A DNA stretch of 64,000 nt from Selenomonas sp. oral taxon 892 str. F0426 (GCF_000468035.1 NZ_KI260523.1:62001-126000), one strand, 5' to 3'; counted from the stretch's first letter, positions 51,715 to 61,320 are shown. Translations and numbers: made by a program. The notes: a model not told the origin generated them from the sequence alone.

Positions 51715-54700
51715 ATGAAAAAAGTGATACGCCGAAGCTCCGAACGAGCGCTTGCGTTCGCAGTTGCACTGCATTTTGCAATGCCTCTCTACACGGTACA
51801 TGCAAATGAGCGTACGGAGACGCTCGATGTTCAGACGGAAAACATCAATGTCGAGATTGATGCTGCCAAAGAAGACGCAAAGTATGAGTCGCAGTCGACG
51901 ACAATCATTACGGCAGACGACATTGCGAAGAAGCAGGCGAAGTCGGTCGAGGACATTATCTTCAGCGAGGTCGGCGTGACGCGCACGGTCGATGCGATGG
52001 GGAATGTCGGTGTGTCGATTCGCGGAGCGGAGCCGCGTCATACGTTGATTATGGTCGACGGACATCCGGTTCTGGGCGATGTCGCGAAGTATCGCGGCGC
52101 GGGGGACGAGGTGATGCGGCTCGGCGCGGAGAACATTGAGCGCATCGAGATCATTCGCGGGGCGGCGAGCGCAAAGTTTGGCGCGGATGCGATCGGCGGC
52201 GTCATCAACATCATCACGAAGTCCGCCGGCGAGAAGCCTGCACTCGCGCTCAATGTGGAGGGGCTGCGTGCACAGGACGGCAGGGAGAATACGCCGTTCA
52301 GCAATTTCTTCCTGCGTGCCGATGCGGGGACGGTCGGCAGACTGAGCCTTGCCGCATGGGGCAGCAAGCGTGACGTTCTGCCGATTTATTCCGCGAGGGA
52401 TGTCGCGACGAACTGGAATTCGGACTTTCGCTCGTCGCTGCGCTATTTTGGCAGCATCAAGAATGTCGGTCTCCAAGGGGCGTACGATCTCGGCAGGGAT
52501 CAGACACTCCGCTTCTCTCTGGGCAAAGAGATCGAGGATATGAAGAAGCAGGTCAAATACAGCGCGGAGGAGGAGGAGCCGGAGCAGCATCTACGTCGCA
52601 AGATCACACGCGACGCCTACAATCTTTCCTATCAGGGGCGAAACGGAAAGTATGACTGGACTGTCGATTATAATTATGGGAAACGCACGGAGAACGACAT
52701 CGGTATTTTATCCTTGGCGAAGAGCACGCAGTATACGGGATACAATATGCTGTTTTCCCTGAATGATGTGGAACATCAGCAGTGGCATCTGAACACGAAA
52801 ATCAATGCGGCGGTCAATGACGACCATCTTCTGACCATCGGATTTGGCTACTCCGATGAGCGCGGCGAAGGCTCGCGCATTCAGGATGCCCCCACGTCGT
52901 ATAAGAAAAAAATCCGACCGGACGATTATGACTCGAATCTTTGGCATCAATCGGTGCCGGGCACTGCGCTGATTTCTCCGGATGGGAAGTCCTACGTCCA
53001 CGATTATAAGTTCAACCGCGATGAAAATGGCAATGTGTACTGGGATGAGGCATACGAGTACCGTGGGACGGCGAATCTGGAAAACTACAAGGAAGTACAG
53101 CCGAGCGATATGCTGCGGCCGGGCAATCATATCACGGTCATCGACAAAGCGACGGGGACAGAAGTCGCCGATCCTTTCACGACACTGGGCGTCGGCGGTG
53201 TATATGGCGCCTATAAATACGGGGATAATCCGATAAGTCAGTACCTTACCCGCATCAACGGCTTGGGCTACAAGGAGGAGTTCAACGCCCGGCAGAACAC
53301 GCTGACCATCGGCAAGGCGCAGATCCAAAAATGGCATACATATTTGCTGGATACATGGCAGTATGACCGCAATACCATTCTTACGCCCATCGTGCGCCTC
53401 GATCACAGCAGTCTTTTCGGCAGCCATGTCACGGCGGGCATCGGCATGACGCACAATGTCGGCGGCAATCCCCACCGCCGCTTCAAGGTGAATCTGGGAA
53501 CGGGCTATGCAGAGCCGGGCATGGGTGAGCTGTACTACAACTGGGAGATGTATCCCGCGATGAGCGAACATGCGCCCGGCTGGTACTGGATCGGCAACGC
53601 GAATCTGAGGCCGGAGAAATCCGCAAATCTGTCGCTGTCCTTCGAGGGGGAAACGAAGAACACCTTTGCGCGCATGAGCATCTTTCACAACCGCATCAAG
53701 GACTATCTGACGCACTATTTCAGCGGGAATTATCTGTATCTGCGGATGAATGCGCCCACGACGCCCGGGGGCATCGGCACGCCCGATCCCAGCTCGCGTG
53801 ATCGGCTCTACTCGTTCCGCAATCTGGGGAATGTCGCGATCACGGGGCTGGAGGCGGAGCTCGATCATACAATCAGCAGCCATTGGTCGACAAAGCTCGG
53901 CTATACATATCTGCACGCGATCAACAAGGACGCTGAGAAAAATCACATGCCGCGCGAACTTCTCGATCGTCCGCGCCACAAGATCGATCTCGGCATCCGC
54001 TATATGGATGAAAAGACGGGCTGGAGCGGTTCGCTGTGGGCGGATTACTACCTGCGTATGCTCGACAGCAATTCTGTGGACATGTCCAAGCAGGCGGAAG
54101 CAAAGCGCGCTGCAGATTATAAGCGCAAAAGCTTTGGCATCTGGAATCTCATGGTGCAGAAGAAGTTCGGCGCAGACGCCATGGCATATATCGGCGTGGA
54201 CAATCTCTTCGCGAAGCGCGACGATGACCGTGCATTCCAGGGACGCGTCTATCGTTTGGGCATGAACTTCTCCTTTGACAGCGCGGGCGGGTCTGCGGCG
54301 CGGCGGGAGGATCCGGAGGGAGCTTCGCTGCTCTCCTCGTCCGAGCGCTCCGATTGGTTTATTCAGCGCGATACGGAAACGCTCCGCCCGGGAGAGTTCC
54401 GCGTTTCCGGTGATTACCGATTGCGGCAGGACAGTCATACGGGCGAAGCGCGGAGCGGCGTACGCGTCACGGATAAGCGGGATGTCGGCGATGCGCAGAA
54501 GAATCTTGAGGACAATCCTGCACATGGCTATGCGCAGCGACTGCGCGTGCGTGCGGATGCAGGGCTCGGTGCGCATACGTCAGCGACGGTTACTGCCAGC
54601 GCGGCGGGCGGCATGGACGGACAGGAGGACATCGCTCCGAGCCAAGGGCTGAATGAGGCGCGTATCGAGCGTGCAGAGCTGCGTCACCAAGCAGGAGCCG

Positions 54701-56109
54701 TGGATGTTTCACTCGGTCGGTTGGAGGAGCGCATCGGTCTTACGGGGTATTTCTTCGGGAAGGACTACGACGGCGCACGCGCCGTCTGGACGGGCGATCG
54801 TACGCAGGTGCGTGCAGGCGTTGGCGATTTCTCGCATACGACGGGCATCAAGGATACAGCGTATACAAAGCTCTCACCTCTGGCGTTCCTGCGCAGTGCG
54901 ACGAAGGACGAGCTGCTTGGGTGGATATTTGAAGATTCGGAGGGGAATACGGTAGCCGATCGCATCATTCTGCCGAATCTGGACAAGATGAACTATCATC
55001 AGAAGTTCCTCGATGCCCAGCAGCGGGACAAAGCGGCGGGCGGCGGCAGTGTCGCGCACCGCATGAAGGTCCTGCGTGAGTTCTATACGATGCTGAAGGA
55101 AATCGATCCTTCCGTTACAGAAGAGGAACACCGATTTAGACTGATGTCGGGGCTTTTCGCAAAAATTGGCAGCGGCTACGTACACAACATCAGTATGGAG
55201 AGCTTCGATCCGACCAAGGATCTCGATAGCTATTTTAACAGTGCGGAATACCTCAATAGGGTAAAGAAAGCGATGGCGGAGTATGGCGGCGTTCTCTATT
55301 TGCAGGACGGCAGGGATACGCCCGTTCATGCGGCGGATCTTACGCCGGAGAATTTCCGCCGCTGGTTCGCCGACTATGGTCTGAGCAACGGCGATCCGAA
55401 TAATTTGTCAAAACGCGGCGAGTATAGCACGACAATCGGGTATATGCTCTTCCATTTATCAAGCACGTGGAATCCGGACGGCGTATCGTATCTGCCGCTC
55501 TCGAAGGGGCCGAAGGTGATTCCTGTCCCCGACGGACAGCTCCTCATGCGCGATACGACGCCTGCCGTCAAGACGGCGGGATATGTGCAGGTCAAGCATC
55601 TCCTGACGAACGATCTCGGGGTGCAGGCGCACTATATGAAGTCTTTGCAGGATTCGGCTGACGGCGGGAAAATTGCCTCGGTGTTCGGCCTCGGTGCAAG
55701 TCTGCGCCTGGGGGCGATGGCGAAGCTCTCCTATGAATGGGGGCAGAACTCCTCGGGCTTTGCGAAGGGGCTGAACGGCGGCGCGACGCCTGCCTATCAT
55801 GTGCTGCGTCTCGACTACGGGATGCCCGACAGCTGGACGAAGGGGAGCTGGAACGCGTTCTTCGACTACAAGCGTTTCGCGCATGGCTCCTTCCTCGGCG
55901 GCAACGGCACGGAATCCCTGCCCGACCGCTACATCGACGGCATCCGGAGCTTTACGCTCGGTGCGGGCTATGTCCCCATCGACAATCTGCGCGTTGACTT
56001 CTTCTATACGTTCGATGCCAAGGGAACGGCGAAGCGCGCCACGCTCTTTGGCAGCGAGGATTTCAAGCTCGGCGATTATGCGCGTGTGCAGCTGACATAT
56101 CGTTTCTAA
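51715..56109 (+). CDS. TonB-dependent receptor fused to a second outer-membrane barrel-like domain
   Basis: A 1464-residue outer-membrane protein, about twice the usual receptor length. A signal peptide (residues 1-30, cleaved near VHA) precedes a possible TonB box (ETLDVQ). The plug follows (residues about 60-170), with STTIITADDIAKKQAKSVEDI, VGVSIRGAEPRHTLIMVDG and IRGAASAKFGADAIGGVINI. The 22-strand barrel seems to end at residue 854 in YRLGMNFSF, a normal receptor C-terminus. Another 610 residues follow a charged linker, show alternating beta-strand patterns, and end in YARVQLTYRF, again an outer-membrane terminal strand. AAGGAGG precedes the ATG. The substrate is unknown; iron chelates or cobalamin are usual. 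Confidence 0.9.
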   Translation: MKKVIRRSSERALAFAVALHFAMPLYTVHANERTETLDVQTENINVEIDAAKEDAKYESQSTTIITADDIAKKQAKSVEDIIFSEVGVTRTVDAMGNVGVSIRGAEPRHTLIMVDGHPVLGDVAKYRGAGDEVMRLGAENIERIEIIRGAASAKFGADAIGGVINIITKSAGEKPALALNVEGLRAQDGRENTPFSNFFLRADAGTVGRLSLAAWGSKRDVLPIYSARDVATNWNSDFRSSLRYFGSIKNVGLQGAYDLGRDQTLRFSLGKEIEDMKKQVKYSAEEEEPEQHLRRKITRDAYNLSYQGRNGKYDWTVDYNYGKRTENDIGILSLAKSTQYTGYNMLFSLNDVEHQQWHLNTKINAAVNDDHLLTIGFGYSDERGEGSRIQDAPTSYKKKIRPDDYDSNLWHQSVPGTALISPDGKSYVHDYKFNRDENGNVYWDEAYEYRGTANLENYKEVQPSDMLRPGNHITVIDKATGTEVADPFTTLGVGGVYGAYKYGDNPISQYLTRINGLGYKEEFNARQNTLTIGKAQIQKWHTYLLDTWQYDRNTILTPIVRLDHSSLFGSHVTAGIGMTHNVGGNPHRRFKVNLGTGYAEPGMGELYYNWEMYPAMSEHAPGWYWIGNANLRPEKSANLSLSFEGETKNTFARMSIFHNRIKDYLTHYFSGNYLYLRMNAPTTPGGIGTPDPSSRDRLYSFRNLGNVAITGLEAELDHTISSHWSTKLGYTYLHAINKDAEKNHMPRELLDRPRHKIDLGIRYMDEKTGWSGSLWADYYLRMLDSNSVDMSKQAEAKRAADYKRKSFGIWNLMVQKKFGADAMAYIGVDNLFAKRDDDRAFQGRVYRLGMNFSFDSAGGSAARREDPEGASLLSSSERSDWFIQRDTETLRPGEFRVSGDYRLRQDSHTGEARSGVRVTDKRDVGDAQKNLEDNPAHGYAQRLRVRADAGLGAHTSATVTASAAGGMDGQEDIAPSQGLNEARIERAELRHQAGAVDVSLGRLEERIGLTGYFFGKDYDGARAVWTGDRTQVRAGVGDFSHTTGIKDTAYTKLSPLAFLRSATKDELLGWIFEDSEGNTVADRIILPNLDKMNYHQKFLDAQQRDKAAGGGSVAHRMKVLREFYTMLKEIDPSVTEEEHRFRLMSGLFAKIGSGYVHNISMESFDPTKDLDSYFNSAEYLNRVKKAMAEYGGVLYLQDGRDTPVHAADLTPENFRRWFADYGLSNGDPNNLSKRGEYSTTIGYMLFHLSSTWNPDGVSYLPLSKGPKVIPVPDGQLLMRDTTPAVKTAGYVQVKHLLTNDLGVQAHYMKSLQDSADGGKIASVFGLGASLRLGAMAKLSYEWGQNSSGFAKGLNGGATPAYHVLRLDYGMPDSWTKGSWNAFFDYKRFAHGSFLGGNGTESLPDRYIDGIRSFTLGAGYVPIDNLRVDFFYTFDAKGTAKRATLFGSEDFKLGDYARVQLTYRF

Positions 56110-56136
56110 TGAAAAGATTGTATAAAATATGAAGCA

Positions 56137-56180
56137 AGACTCCAAAGAGTCTGATAAATAATTTGTAGGATTCTTTGGAG
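56137..56180 (+). other. Pair of mutually exclusive hairpins after the receptor gene
   Basis: AGACTC-CAAA-GAGTCT (56137-56152) can fold by itself. Alternatively CTCCAAAGA (56140-56148) can pair with TCTTTGGAG (56172-56180). Neither has a T-tract; the true terminator is further on. Confidence 0.4.
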
Positions 56181-56204
56181 AACTGTTTAGCGAACATATA
56201 AAAG

Positions 56205-56241
56205 AAAAACCTCTCGGTTCCTTTGAATCGAGAGGTTTTTT
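56205..56241. terminator. Bidirectional terminator between receptor and carboxyltransferase genes
   Basis: A perfect 12-bp stem AAAAACCTCTCG/CGAGAGGTTTTT with a 12-base loop, with A residues on one side and T on the other. It lies between convergent genes. Confidence 0.93.
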
Positions 56242-56271
56242 GATGCATGTGAGGGAGATTTAGGTCATATC

Positions 56272-57660
56272 TTATTCTTTGACGTATGCCGTGATTGGCT
56301 TGTAATGCTTCTGGAAGAACTCTTCCGCAACCTGCGGGAAGAGCGCATAGGAGAGAACATCTTCATCCGAGGGATTGATATATCCCTTGTTTTTGAGTTC
56401 TTTTTTGAATTCTGCGAACGTCGTTGCCTTTGCATCCTCGATGGAGCAATCATCAATGATGTCTTCAGGAGCAATTTTGAGCGTATCCGTCAAGAACTTG
56501 CGATCGACATCAACTGGTGTCTTACCAAATTTACCGCGTGCAAGATCCTTGAACTCGTTCGGGACCATTTTGTAACGCTCACCGCTCATGACATTGAAGG
56601 TTGCCATCGTACCAACAATCTGGGAGGACGGCGTAACAAGCGGGGGATAGCCAACATCCTTGCGAACACGCGGCATTTCATCCAGCAGATCCTGATACTT
56701 GTCTTCCATGCCCGCTTCCTTGAGTTGATTCGCAAGGTTGGAAAGCATACCGCCAGGAATCTGGAAGTCCAACACGTTCGGGTTCACATCGAAGTAGCCC
56801 TTGAGATTGAAAGTCTGGATGAGATCCTGCTTGACACCGAGGAAGTACTTGGAAATCGGCGTCATCGCCTGACGATCAAGACCTGTGTCACGCTCCTCGC
56901 CTTCCAGCATTGCAACCATCGTCTCCGTACAGGGCTGCGAGGTGTCGCTGGAGAAGGGTGCGAGTGCTGTATCAATGATATCGACACCAGCCTCGATTGC
57001 CTTCAGATAGGTTGCGTGACCAAATCCGGAAGTGCAGTGCGTGTGGAGTTCGATGGGAATCTTCACGGCTGCTTTGAGCTTCTTGACAAGATCCTCTGCA
57101 ACATAAGGCTTCAAGAGACCTGACATATCCTTGATACAGACGGAATGACATCCCATCTTCTCAAGCTCGACAGCCAGTTCGACAAAGCTCTCATTCGAAT
57201 GAACAGGGCTGATTGTATAGACCAAGCACCCCTGAACATGTGGCTTTTCGGGACACTTGAGAGCCGAATCAATCGCGACTTTGAGGTTGCGAATATCATT
57301 GAGAGCATCAAAGATACGGAACACACCAACACCGTGCTCGGAGGCCTTTTGCACAAACTTCTCCACAACGTCGTTGGAGTAGTGATTGTAGCCAAGCAGA
57401 TTTTGTCCACGGAGAAGCATCTGAATCGGCGTCTTGAGGTTTTTCTTCAGAATATCCAAGCGCTCCCATGGATCCTCATCAAGGAAGCGCAGACACGTGT
57501 CGAACGTAGCGCCGCCCCATGCTTCAAGAGCGTTATAGCCAATGGCGTCGAGTGCTGCAAGCTGCGGAAGCATGTCCGAGATTCTCATGCGGGTTGCCAG
57601 CAATGACTGGTGACCATCACGAAGCACGGTCTCGGTAATTTTGACGGGGTTCTTTGCCAT
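56272..57660 (-). CDS. Carboxyltransferase subunit (oxaloacetate decarboxylase alpha / pyruvate carboxylase B type) without biotin domain
   Basis: A 462-residue protein. The TIM-barrel carboxyltransferase domain has the signature ITETVLRDGHQSLLATRMR and the metal-ligand segment ELHTHCTSGFGHATYLKA. The conserved PCBP helical region follows (IPGGMLSNL). It ends at residue 462 with no MKM-type biotinyl domain, so biotin must be on a separate carrier. Relatives include oxaloacetate decarboxylase alpha, the transcarboxylase 5S subunit and split pyruvate carboxylases. The ATG at the complement of 57660 follows AAGGAGAG. The gene has a consensus promoter and no partner subunit gene nearby. Confidence 0.9.
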   Translation of the reverse strand: MAKNPVKITETVLRDGHQSLLATRMRISDMLPQLAALDAIGYNALEAWGGATFDTCLRFLDEDPWERLDILKKNLKTPIQMLLRGQNLLGYNHYSNDVVEKFVQKASEHGVGVFRIFDALNDIRNLKVAIDSALKCPEKPHVQGCLVYTISPVHSNESFVELAVELEKMGCHSVCIKDMSGLLKPYVAEDLVKKLKAAVKIPIELHTHCTSGFGHATYLKAIEAGVDIIDTALAPFSSDTSQPCTETMVAMLEGEERDTGLDRQAMTPISKYFLGVKQDLIQTFNLKGYFDVNPNVLDFQIPGGMLSNLANQLKEAGMEDKYQDLLDEMPRVRKDVGYPPLVTPSSQIVGTMATFNVMSGERYKMVPNEFKDLARGKFGKTPVDVDRKFLTDTLKIAPEDIIDDCSIEDAKATTFAEFKKELKNKGYINPSDEDVLSYALFPQVAEEFFQKHYKPITAYVKE

Positions 57661-57719
57661 AAACGAACACTCTCCTTGATTAAAATACATAATCAAAAAT
57701 TATATAGATCAATATATAA

Positions 57720-57748
57720 ATTATAGATTCAAAGATGACCATTGTCAA
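57720..57748 (-). promoter_or_regulatory. Consensus promoter for the carboxyltransferase gene, with overlapping palindrome
   Basis: On the minus strand TTGACA (complement of 57743-57748) and TATAAT (complement of 57720-57725) are 17 bases apart, a perfect consensus. A 13-base palindrome, TTGTCA-N-TGACAA at 57742-57754, covers the -35 box and could be an operator. Confidence 0.85.
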
Positions 57749-57800
57749 TGACAAGTTATAAAATTCACATATTTTTAGACATTTTTCTAGAAGAGTTTTA

Positions 57801-57844
57801 CCCCCTCAACTATCCATAATGGTAATTATGGATAGTTGAGGGGG
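57801..57844. repeat. Perfect 20-bp inverted repeat with 4-base loop
   Basis: The arms 57801-57820 and 57825-57844 are exact complements, with loop GGTA. The outer ends are five C and five G. It lies 17 bases past the hisIE stop. Neither strand has a T-tract after the stem, so it is not a standard intrinsic terminator. Confidence 0.9.
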
Positions 57845-57860
57845 ATGAATTTATGAAAAA

Positions 57861-58565
57861 TTACATATCCGGACGTATTCCGTTTTTTCCGGCAAACTTG
57901 TGATAGCCGCTGCCGTTGTGTCTGCGTTTCAGTTCTTCAAGCAAATCCTCCGGTGTCATATTATGATAAGCTAACAGAACCAAGCAATGATACCAGAGAT
58001 CTCCCATTTCATAAAGCACATCCTCACGGATGTTATTTTTAGAGGCAATAATTGTCTCCGCCGTCTCTTCGCCAAGTTTTTTCAAAATCTTGTCTTGACC
58101 TTTATCAAAGAGATAATTTGTATAGGAACCTTCGACTGGATGCAGACGACGGCTCTGAATCACCTGATAGAGATCAGACAGAATCTCTGCAAGCGGCATC
58201 TCATCTCCAGCATCAACAGGAACAATACTGTTTTCGCTTGAACGATAGAGTTTTCGACCGCTAAAACACGAATACGAACCAGTGTGACAGGATACACCGG
58301 TCTGTTTAACACGGAGAAGTATCGTATCTCCATCGCAGTCATACGAAAGTTCCTGGACACGCTGGACATTCCCTGAGGTTTCACCTTTTTTCCAGAGCTT
58401 CTTTCGGCTGCGGCTGTAGTACCATGCGAATCCCGTATCAATCGTTTTTTCAAGGGATTCACGATTCATATAAGCAAGCATAAGAACCTGATTGTTTTCT
58501 TCCTGAACGACAACAGGTACAAGCCCGTGCTCATCAAATTGGATCATCGAGATGTCAATATTCAT
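57861..58565 (-). CDS. hisIE: Bifunctional phosphoribosyl-AMP cyclohydrolase / phosphoribosyl-ATP pyrophosphatase
   Basis: A 234-residue fusion. Residues about 1-115 are HisI with [18 protein letters not shown], the [10 protein letters not shown] segment and [12 protein letters not shown], whose Cys and His bind zinc. Residues about 125-220 are HisE, a helical pyrophosphatase with [14 protein letters not shown] and [14 protein letters not shown]. They catalyse steps 2 and 3 of histidine synthesis. The gene overlaps the hisF stop by one base and is the last of the operon. Confidence 0.95.
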   Translation of the reverse strand: MNIDISMIQFDEHGLVPVVVQEENNQVLMLAYMNRESLEKTIDTGFAWYYSRSRKKLWKKGETSGNVQRVQELSYDCDGDTILLRVKQTGVSCHTGSYSCFSGRKLYRSSENSIVPVDAGDEMPLAEILSDLYQVIQSRRLHPVEGSYTNYLFDKGQDKILKKLGEETAETIIASKNNIREDVLYEMGDLWYHCLVLLAYHNMTPEDLLEELKRRHNGSGYHKFAGKNGIRPDM

Positions 58566-59332
58566 TAGAATCGTACCTCCAGACCTCGTGATTTTAAGTA
58601 AGTCTTTACTTCTTTTATTGAAAGCTCTCCATAATGAAACAAGGACGCAGCCAATACTGCATCTGCTTTCCCTTCAGCAAGCACATCATAGAAATGCTCT
58701 AGCCTGCCCGCACCTCCGGAAGCAATGACAGGCACATTGACGTTTTCTGATACCGCGCGTGTAAGTGCAATGTCATAACCATTCTTTGTACCGTCAGCAT
58801 CCATACTGGTCAGCAAAATCTCCCCGGCGCCAAGTTTGACAACATCCTTCGCCCATGAAATACAGTCCAGCCCAGTAGGTGTTCGTCCCCCGTTAATATA
58901 GACTTCCCAGGAGTCTGTACCATTACGTCGTGCATCGATTGCGACAACGATACATTGGCTGCCGAAACGTATTGCCCCATCTCGAATAATCTCTGGGTTT
59001 TTTACTGCTGATGTGTTGACAGAAACCTTATCTGCTCCTGCATTCAGCATGCGGTGCATATCCTTCGTGCTCCGAATACCACCGCCAACGGTAAGCGGAA
59101 TAAACACTTTTGAGGCGCAGTCGGATACAACATCAATCATTGTATTTCGTTCTTCGTTGGAAGCTGTGATGTCCAGAAACACAAGCTCGTCTGCACGCTC
59201 TTTGTCATAGCGTTCAGCTAATTCAGTCGGACTTCCAGCATCTCTTAATCCGACAAAGTTTGTCCCCTTGACAACACGTCCATCTTTGACATCGAGGCAA
59301 GGTATAATACGTTTTGCAAAGGTTTTCTTCAA
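58565..59332 (-). CDS. hisF: Imidazole glycerol phosphate synthase cyclase subunit
   Basis: A 255-residue TIM barrel. It has [16 protein letters not shown] with a catalytic Asp, [10 protein letters not shown], and the second catalytic Asp in [14 protein letters not shown]. With HisH it forms IGP and AICAR from PRFAR and ammonia. Translation starts at TTG (complement of 59332), 8 bases after GGAGAGG. It is 30 bases from hisA. Confidence 0.95.
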   Translation of the reverse strand: MKKTFAKRIIPCLDVKDGRVVKGTNFVGLRDAGSPTELAERYDKERADELVFLDITASNEERNTMIDVVSDCASKVFIPLTVGGGIRSTKDMHRMLNAGADKVSVNTSAVKNPEIIRDGAIRFGSQCIVVAIDARRNGTDSWEVYINGGRTPTGLDCISWAKDVVKLGAGEILLTSMDADGTKNGYDIALTRAVSENVNVPVIASGGAGRLEHFYDVLAEGKADAVLAASLFHYGELSIKEVKTYLKSRGLEVRF

Positions 59333-59362
59333 ACTAGAACCTCTCCTTCCAACGCAGCATTT

Positions 59363-60085
59363 TCAGCGAGCAGCAGCAATTGCTTCGGGTAAAGAAAGCG
59401 TTCCTTCATAGATGGATTTTCCTGCAATCACACCAATGATTCCATCTGCTTCGCGTGCTTTCAGTGAGTGAATATCCTTCAACGATCTTACACCGCCGGA
59501 AGCAATGGTATTGACGCCGGACTCCAATGCCAGTTTGGCTGTTGCCTCAACATTAACACCGGAAAGCGTTCCATCCCGAGATATATCAGTGTATATGATG
59601 GTTTCTAAACCATACGAGGAAAGTTCCTTTGCCAGGTCAATGGCAGAAATCCCCCCCGATACCCCCCATCCGTCAATGGAAGCAATTCCATCCTTGGCAT
59701 CAATTCCAACAGCAATGCGATTGCCATACCGCTGACATGCATCCTTTACAAGAGCTTGATTCTGTACGGCGGCAGAACCGAGAATCACGCGAGATACACC
59801 GAGCTCTAAGGCTGCATCTATGGTTTTAAGTGTGCGTATTCCACCGCCAACTTCCACGGGAATTTGAATACTGCTGAGGATTTTTTTGATTGCCTCGGTA
59901 TTTTGCGGCTTTCCTGCAAGGGCCCCATCAAGATCGACCACATGCAGAAACTCCGCACCTTCCCGCGCCCATCGGAGAGCAACCTCCTCCGGCTCGGTAC
60001 TGTATACGGTTTCCTGTGCAAAATCGCCCTTGAGCAGGCGGACGCATTTCCCATCGCGTAAATCAATTGCGGGGAGAATAATCAT
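59363..60085 (-). CDS. hisA: ProFAR isomerase HisA
   Basis: A 240-residue TIM barrel that isomerises ProFAR to PRFAR. It begins IILPAIDLRDGKCVRL with the catalytic Asp, and has VEVGGGIRTL and the second catalytic Asp in IIYTDISRDGTL. It overlaps the hisH stop by four bases. Confidence 0.95.
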   Translation of the reverse strand: MIILPAIDLRDGKCVRLLKGDFAQETVYSTEPEEVALRWAREGAEFLHVVDLDGALAGKPQNTEAIKKILSSIQIPVEVGGGIRTLKTIDAALELGVSRVILGSAAVQNQALVKDACQRYGNRIAVGIDAKDGIASIDGWGVSGGISAIDLAKELSSYGLETIIYTDISRDGTLSGVNVEATAKLALESGVNTIASGGVRSLKDIHSLKAREADGIIGVIAGKSIYEGTLSLPEAIAAAR

Positions 60086-60711
60086 GTGCTTCCCTCCGAT
60101 CCGTTATAAATAAAGTTCTGAATGATGTTTAGTCCGATGTCCCCGGATTTTTCTGGATGAAATTGCGTCGCCATGATGTTGTCGGTGGATATGGACGCTG
60201 TAATTTTCTCACCATAAAAACAGCTCGACGAAACGATAGACATATCCTCAGGCACTGCATAATAGCTGTGGACAAAATAAACATACGAAGATTGAGGAAT
60301 TCCCTTAAATAACCCCTTCTCCCTATGATTTTCAGCGAACTCCAATGCGTTCCAGCCCATATGCGGAATCTTTTCATGTGGTGCGGATATTTTTCGTACA
60401 CGACCGCGTAATAGATTGAGTCCCTCTATGCCGGAGGATTCTTCACTGCCCTCGAAAAGAATTTGAAGCCCAACGCAGATGCCGAGCAAGGGAATTCCTT
60501 TTGCAACGCTCTCTTTGATGGCAGGAATCAATCCGGATGCACGCAGTTGGCTCATGCAGTCCCCAAAAGCCCCCACACCCGGCAATACAACTTTATCCGA
60601 GGAGAGAATATCTGCGGAGTTGGAGCTGACGCGTACCTCTGCTCCCAGCGCGGCAAATGCTTTTTCAACACTGAATAAATTTCCTGCTCCGTAGTTTATT
60701 ATCGTAATCAT
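60082..60711 (-). CDS. hisH: Imidazole glycerol phosphate synthase glutaminase subunit
   Basis: A 209-residue class I glutamine amidotransferase. The nucleophile Cys is in LLGICVGLQILFEGSEES and the His/Glu pair is in TQFHPEKSGDIG. It starts IINYGAGNLFSV, the family pattern. It feeds ammonia to HisF. AAGGAG precedes the ATG. Confidence 0.95.
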   Translation of the reverse strand: MITIINYGAGNLFSVEKAFAALGAEVRVSSNSADILSSDKVVLPGVGAFGDCMSQLRASGLIPAIKESVAKGIPLLGICVGLQILFEGSEESSGIEGLNLLRGRVRKISAPHEKIPHMGWNALEFAENHREKGLFKGIPQSSYVYFVHSYYAVPEDMSIVSSSCFYGEKITASISTDNIMATQFHPEKSGDIGLNIIQNFIYNGSEGST

Positions 60712-60720
60712 ATGAACTCC

Positions 60721-61320
60721 TTACAGAAGCCCCTTGGTCGATGGAACTGCGTCCCCCACTCGTGCGTCTTTTTCTGTGGCAATCCTCAGTGCATGGGCAA
60801 GCGCCTTGAATACAGCCTCTACCTTATGATGTGAGTTCGTTCCGTAGAGGATCTTCACATGGAGCGTGATGCCGGCATGAAAAGCAAAAGCACGAAGGAA
60901 CTCCTCTGTAAGTTCTGTGTCATAGGCACCGATCATCGGTGTCATAGGAGTATCTCCAGGATCGTAGACAAGGAATGGGCGTCCGCTGATATCCAGAGAG
61001 ACTAAAACGAGAGTCTCATCCATCGGCAGATAGAAGGAACCATATCTCGTTATTCCATGTTTTTCGCCAAGCGCGGAAAGGAATGCCTGCCCCATCGTGA
61101 TGCCGATGTCTTCAACGGAATGATGTCCGTCGACCTCAATATCCCCATCGCACTTCACACGCAGATCAAATCGCCCATGCGAGGAAAAAAGTATCAGCAT
61201 ATGATCGAAGAAGCCAATCCCCGTATCGATTTCGGATTTTCCCGTGCCGTCCAGATCAATAGAGACAAAGATATCTGTTTCTCTTGTTTTTCTGTGGATT
61301 TCCGTACAGCGTTCACTCAT
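60721..61320 (-). CDS. hisB: Imidazoleglycerol-phosphate dehydratase
   Basis: A 199-residue dehydratase, monofunctional (no phosphatase domain). The metal ligands are in TGIGFFDHMLILFSSHG, DGHHSVEDIGITMGQ, FAFHAGITLHV and the final NSHHKVEAVFKALA. It overlaps hisC by four bases. Histidinol-phosphate phosphatase must come from another gene outside the window or from an unrelated enzyme. Confidence 0.95.
   Translation of the reverse strand: MSERCTEIHRKTRETDIFVSIDLDGTGKSEIDTGIGFFDHMLILFSSHGRFDLRVKCDGDIEVDGHHSVEDIGITMGQAFLSALGEKHGITRYGSFYLPMDETLVLVSLDISGRPFLVYDPGDTPMTPMIGAYDTELTEEFLRAFAFHAGITLHVKILYGTNSHHKVEAVFKALAHALRIATEKDARVGDAVPSTKGLL

Noticed and set aside
52708-54576. A 622-codon open frame on the minus strand, opposite the receptor gene
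   Set aside because: It has no recognisable domain and is rich in Arg, Ile and Pro as expected from reading a G+C-rich gene backwards. The plus strand encodes a clear receptor.
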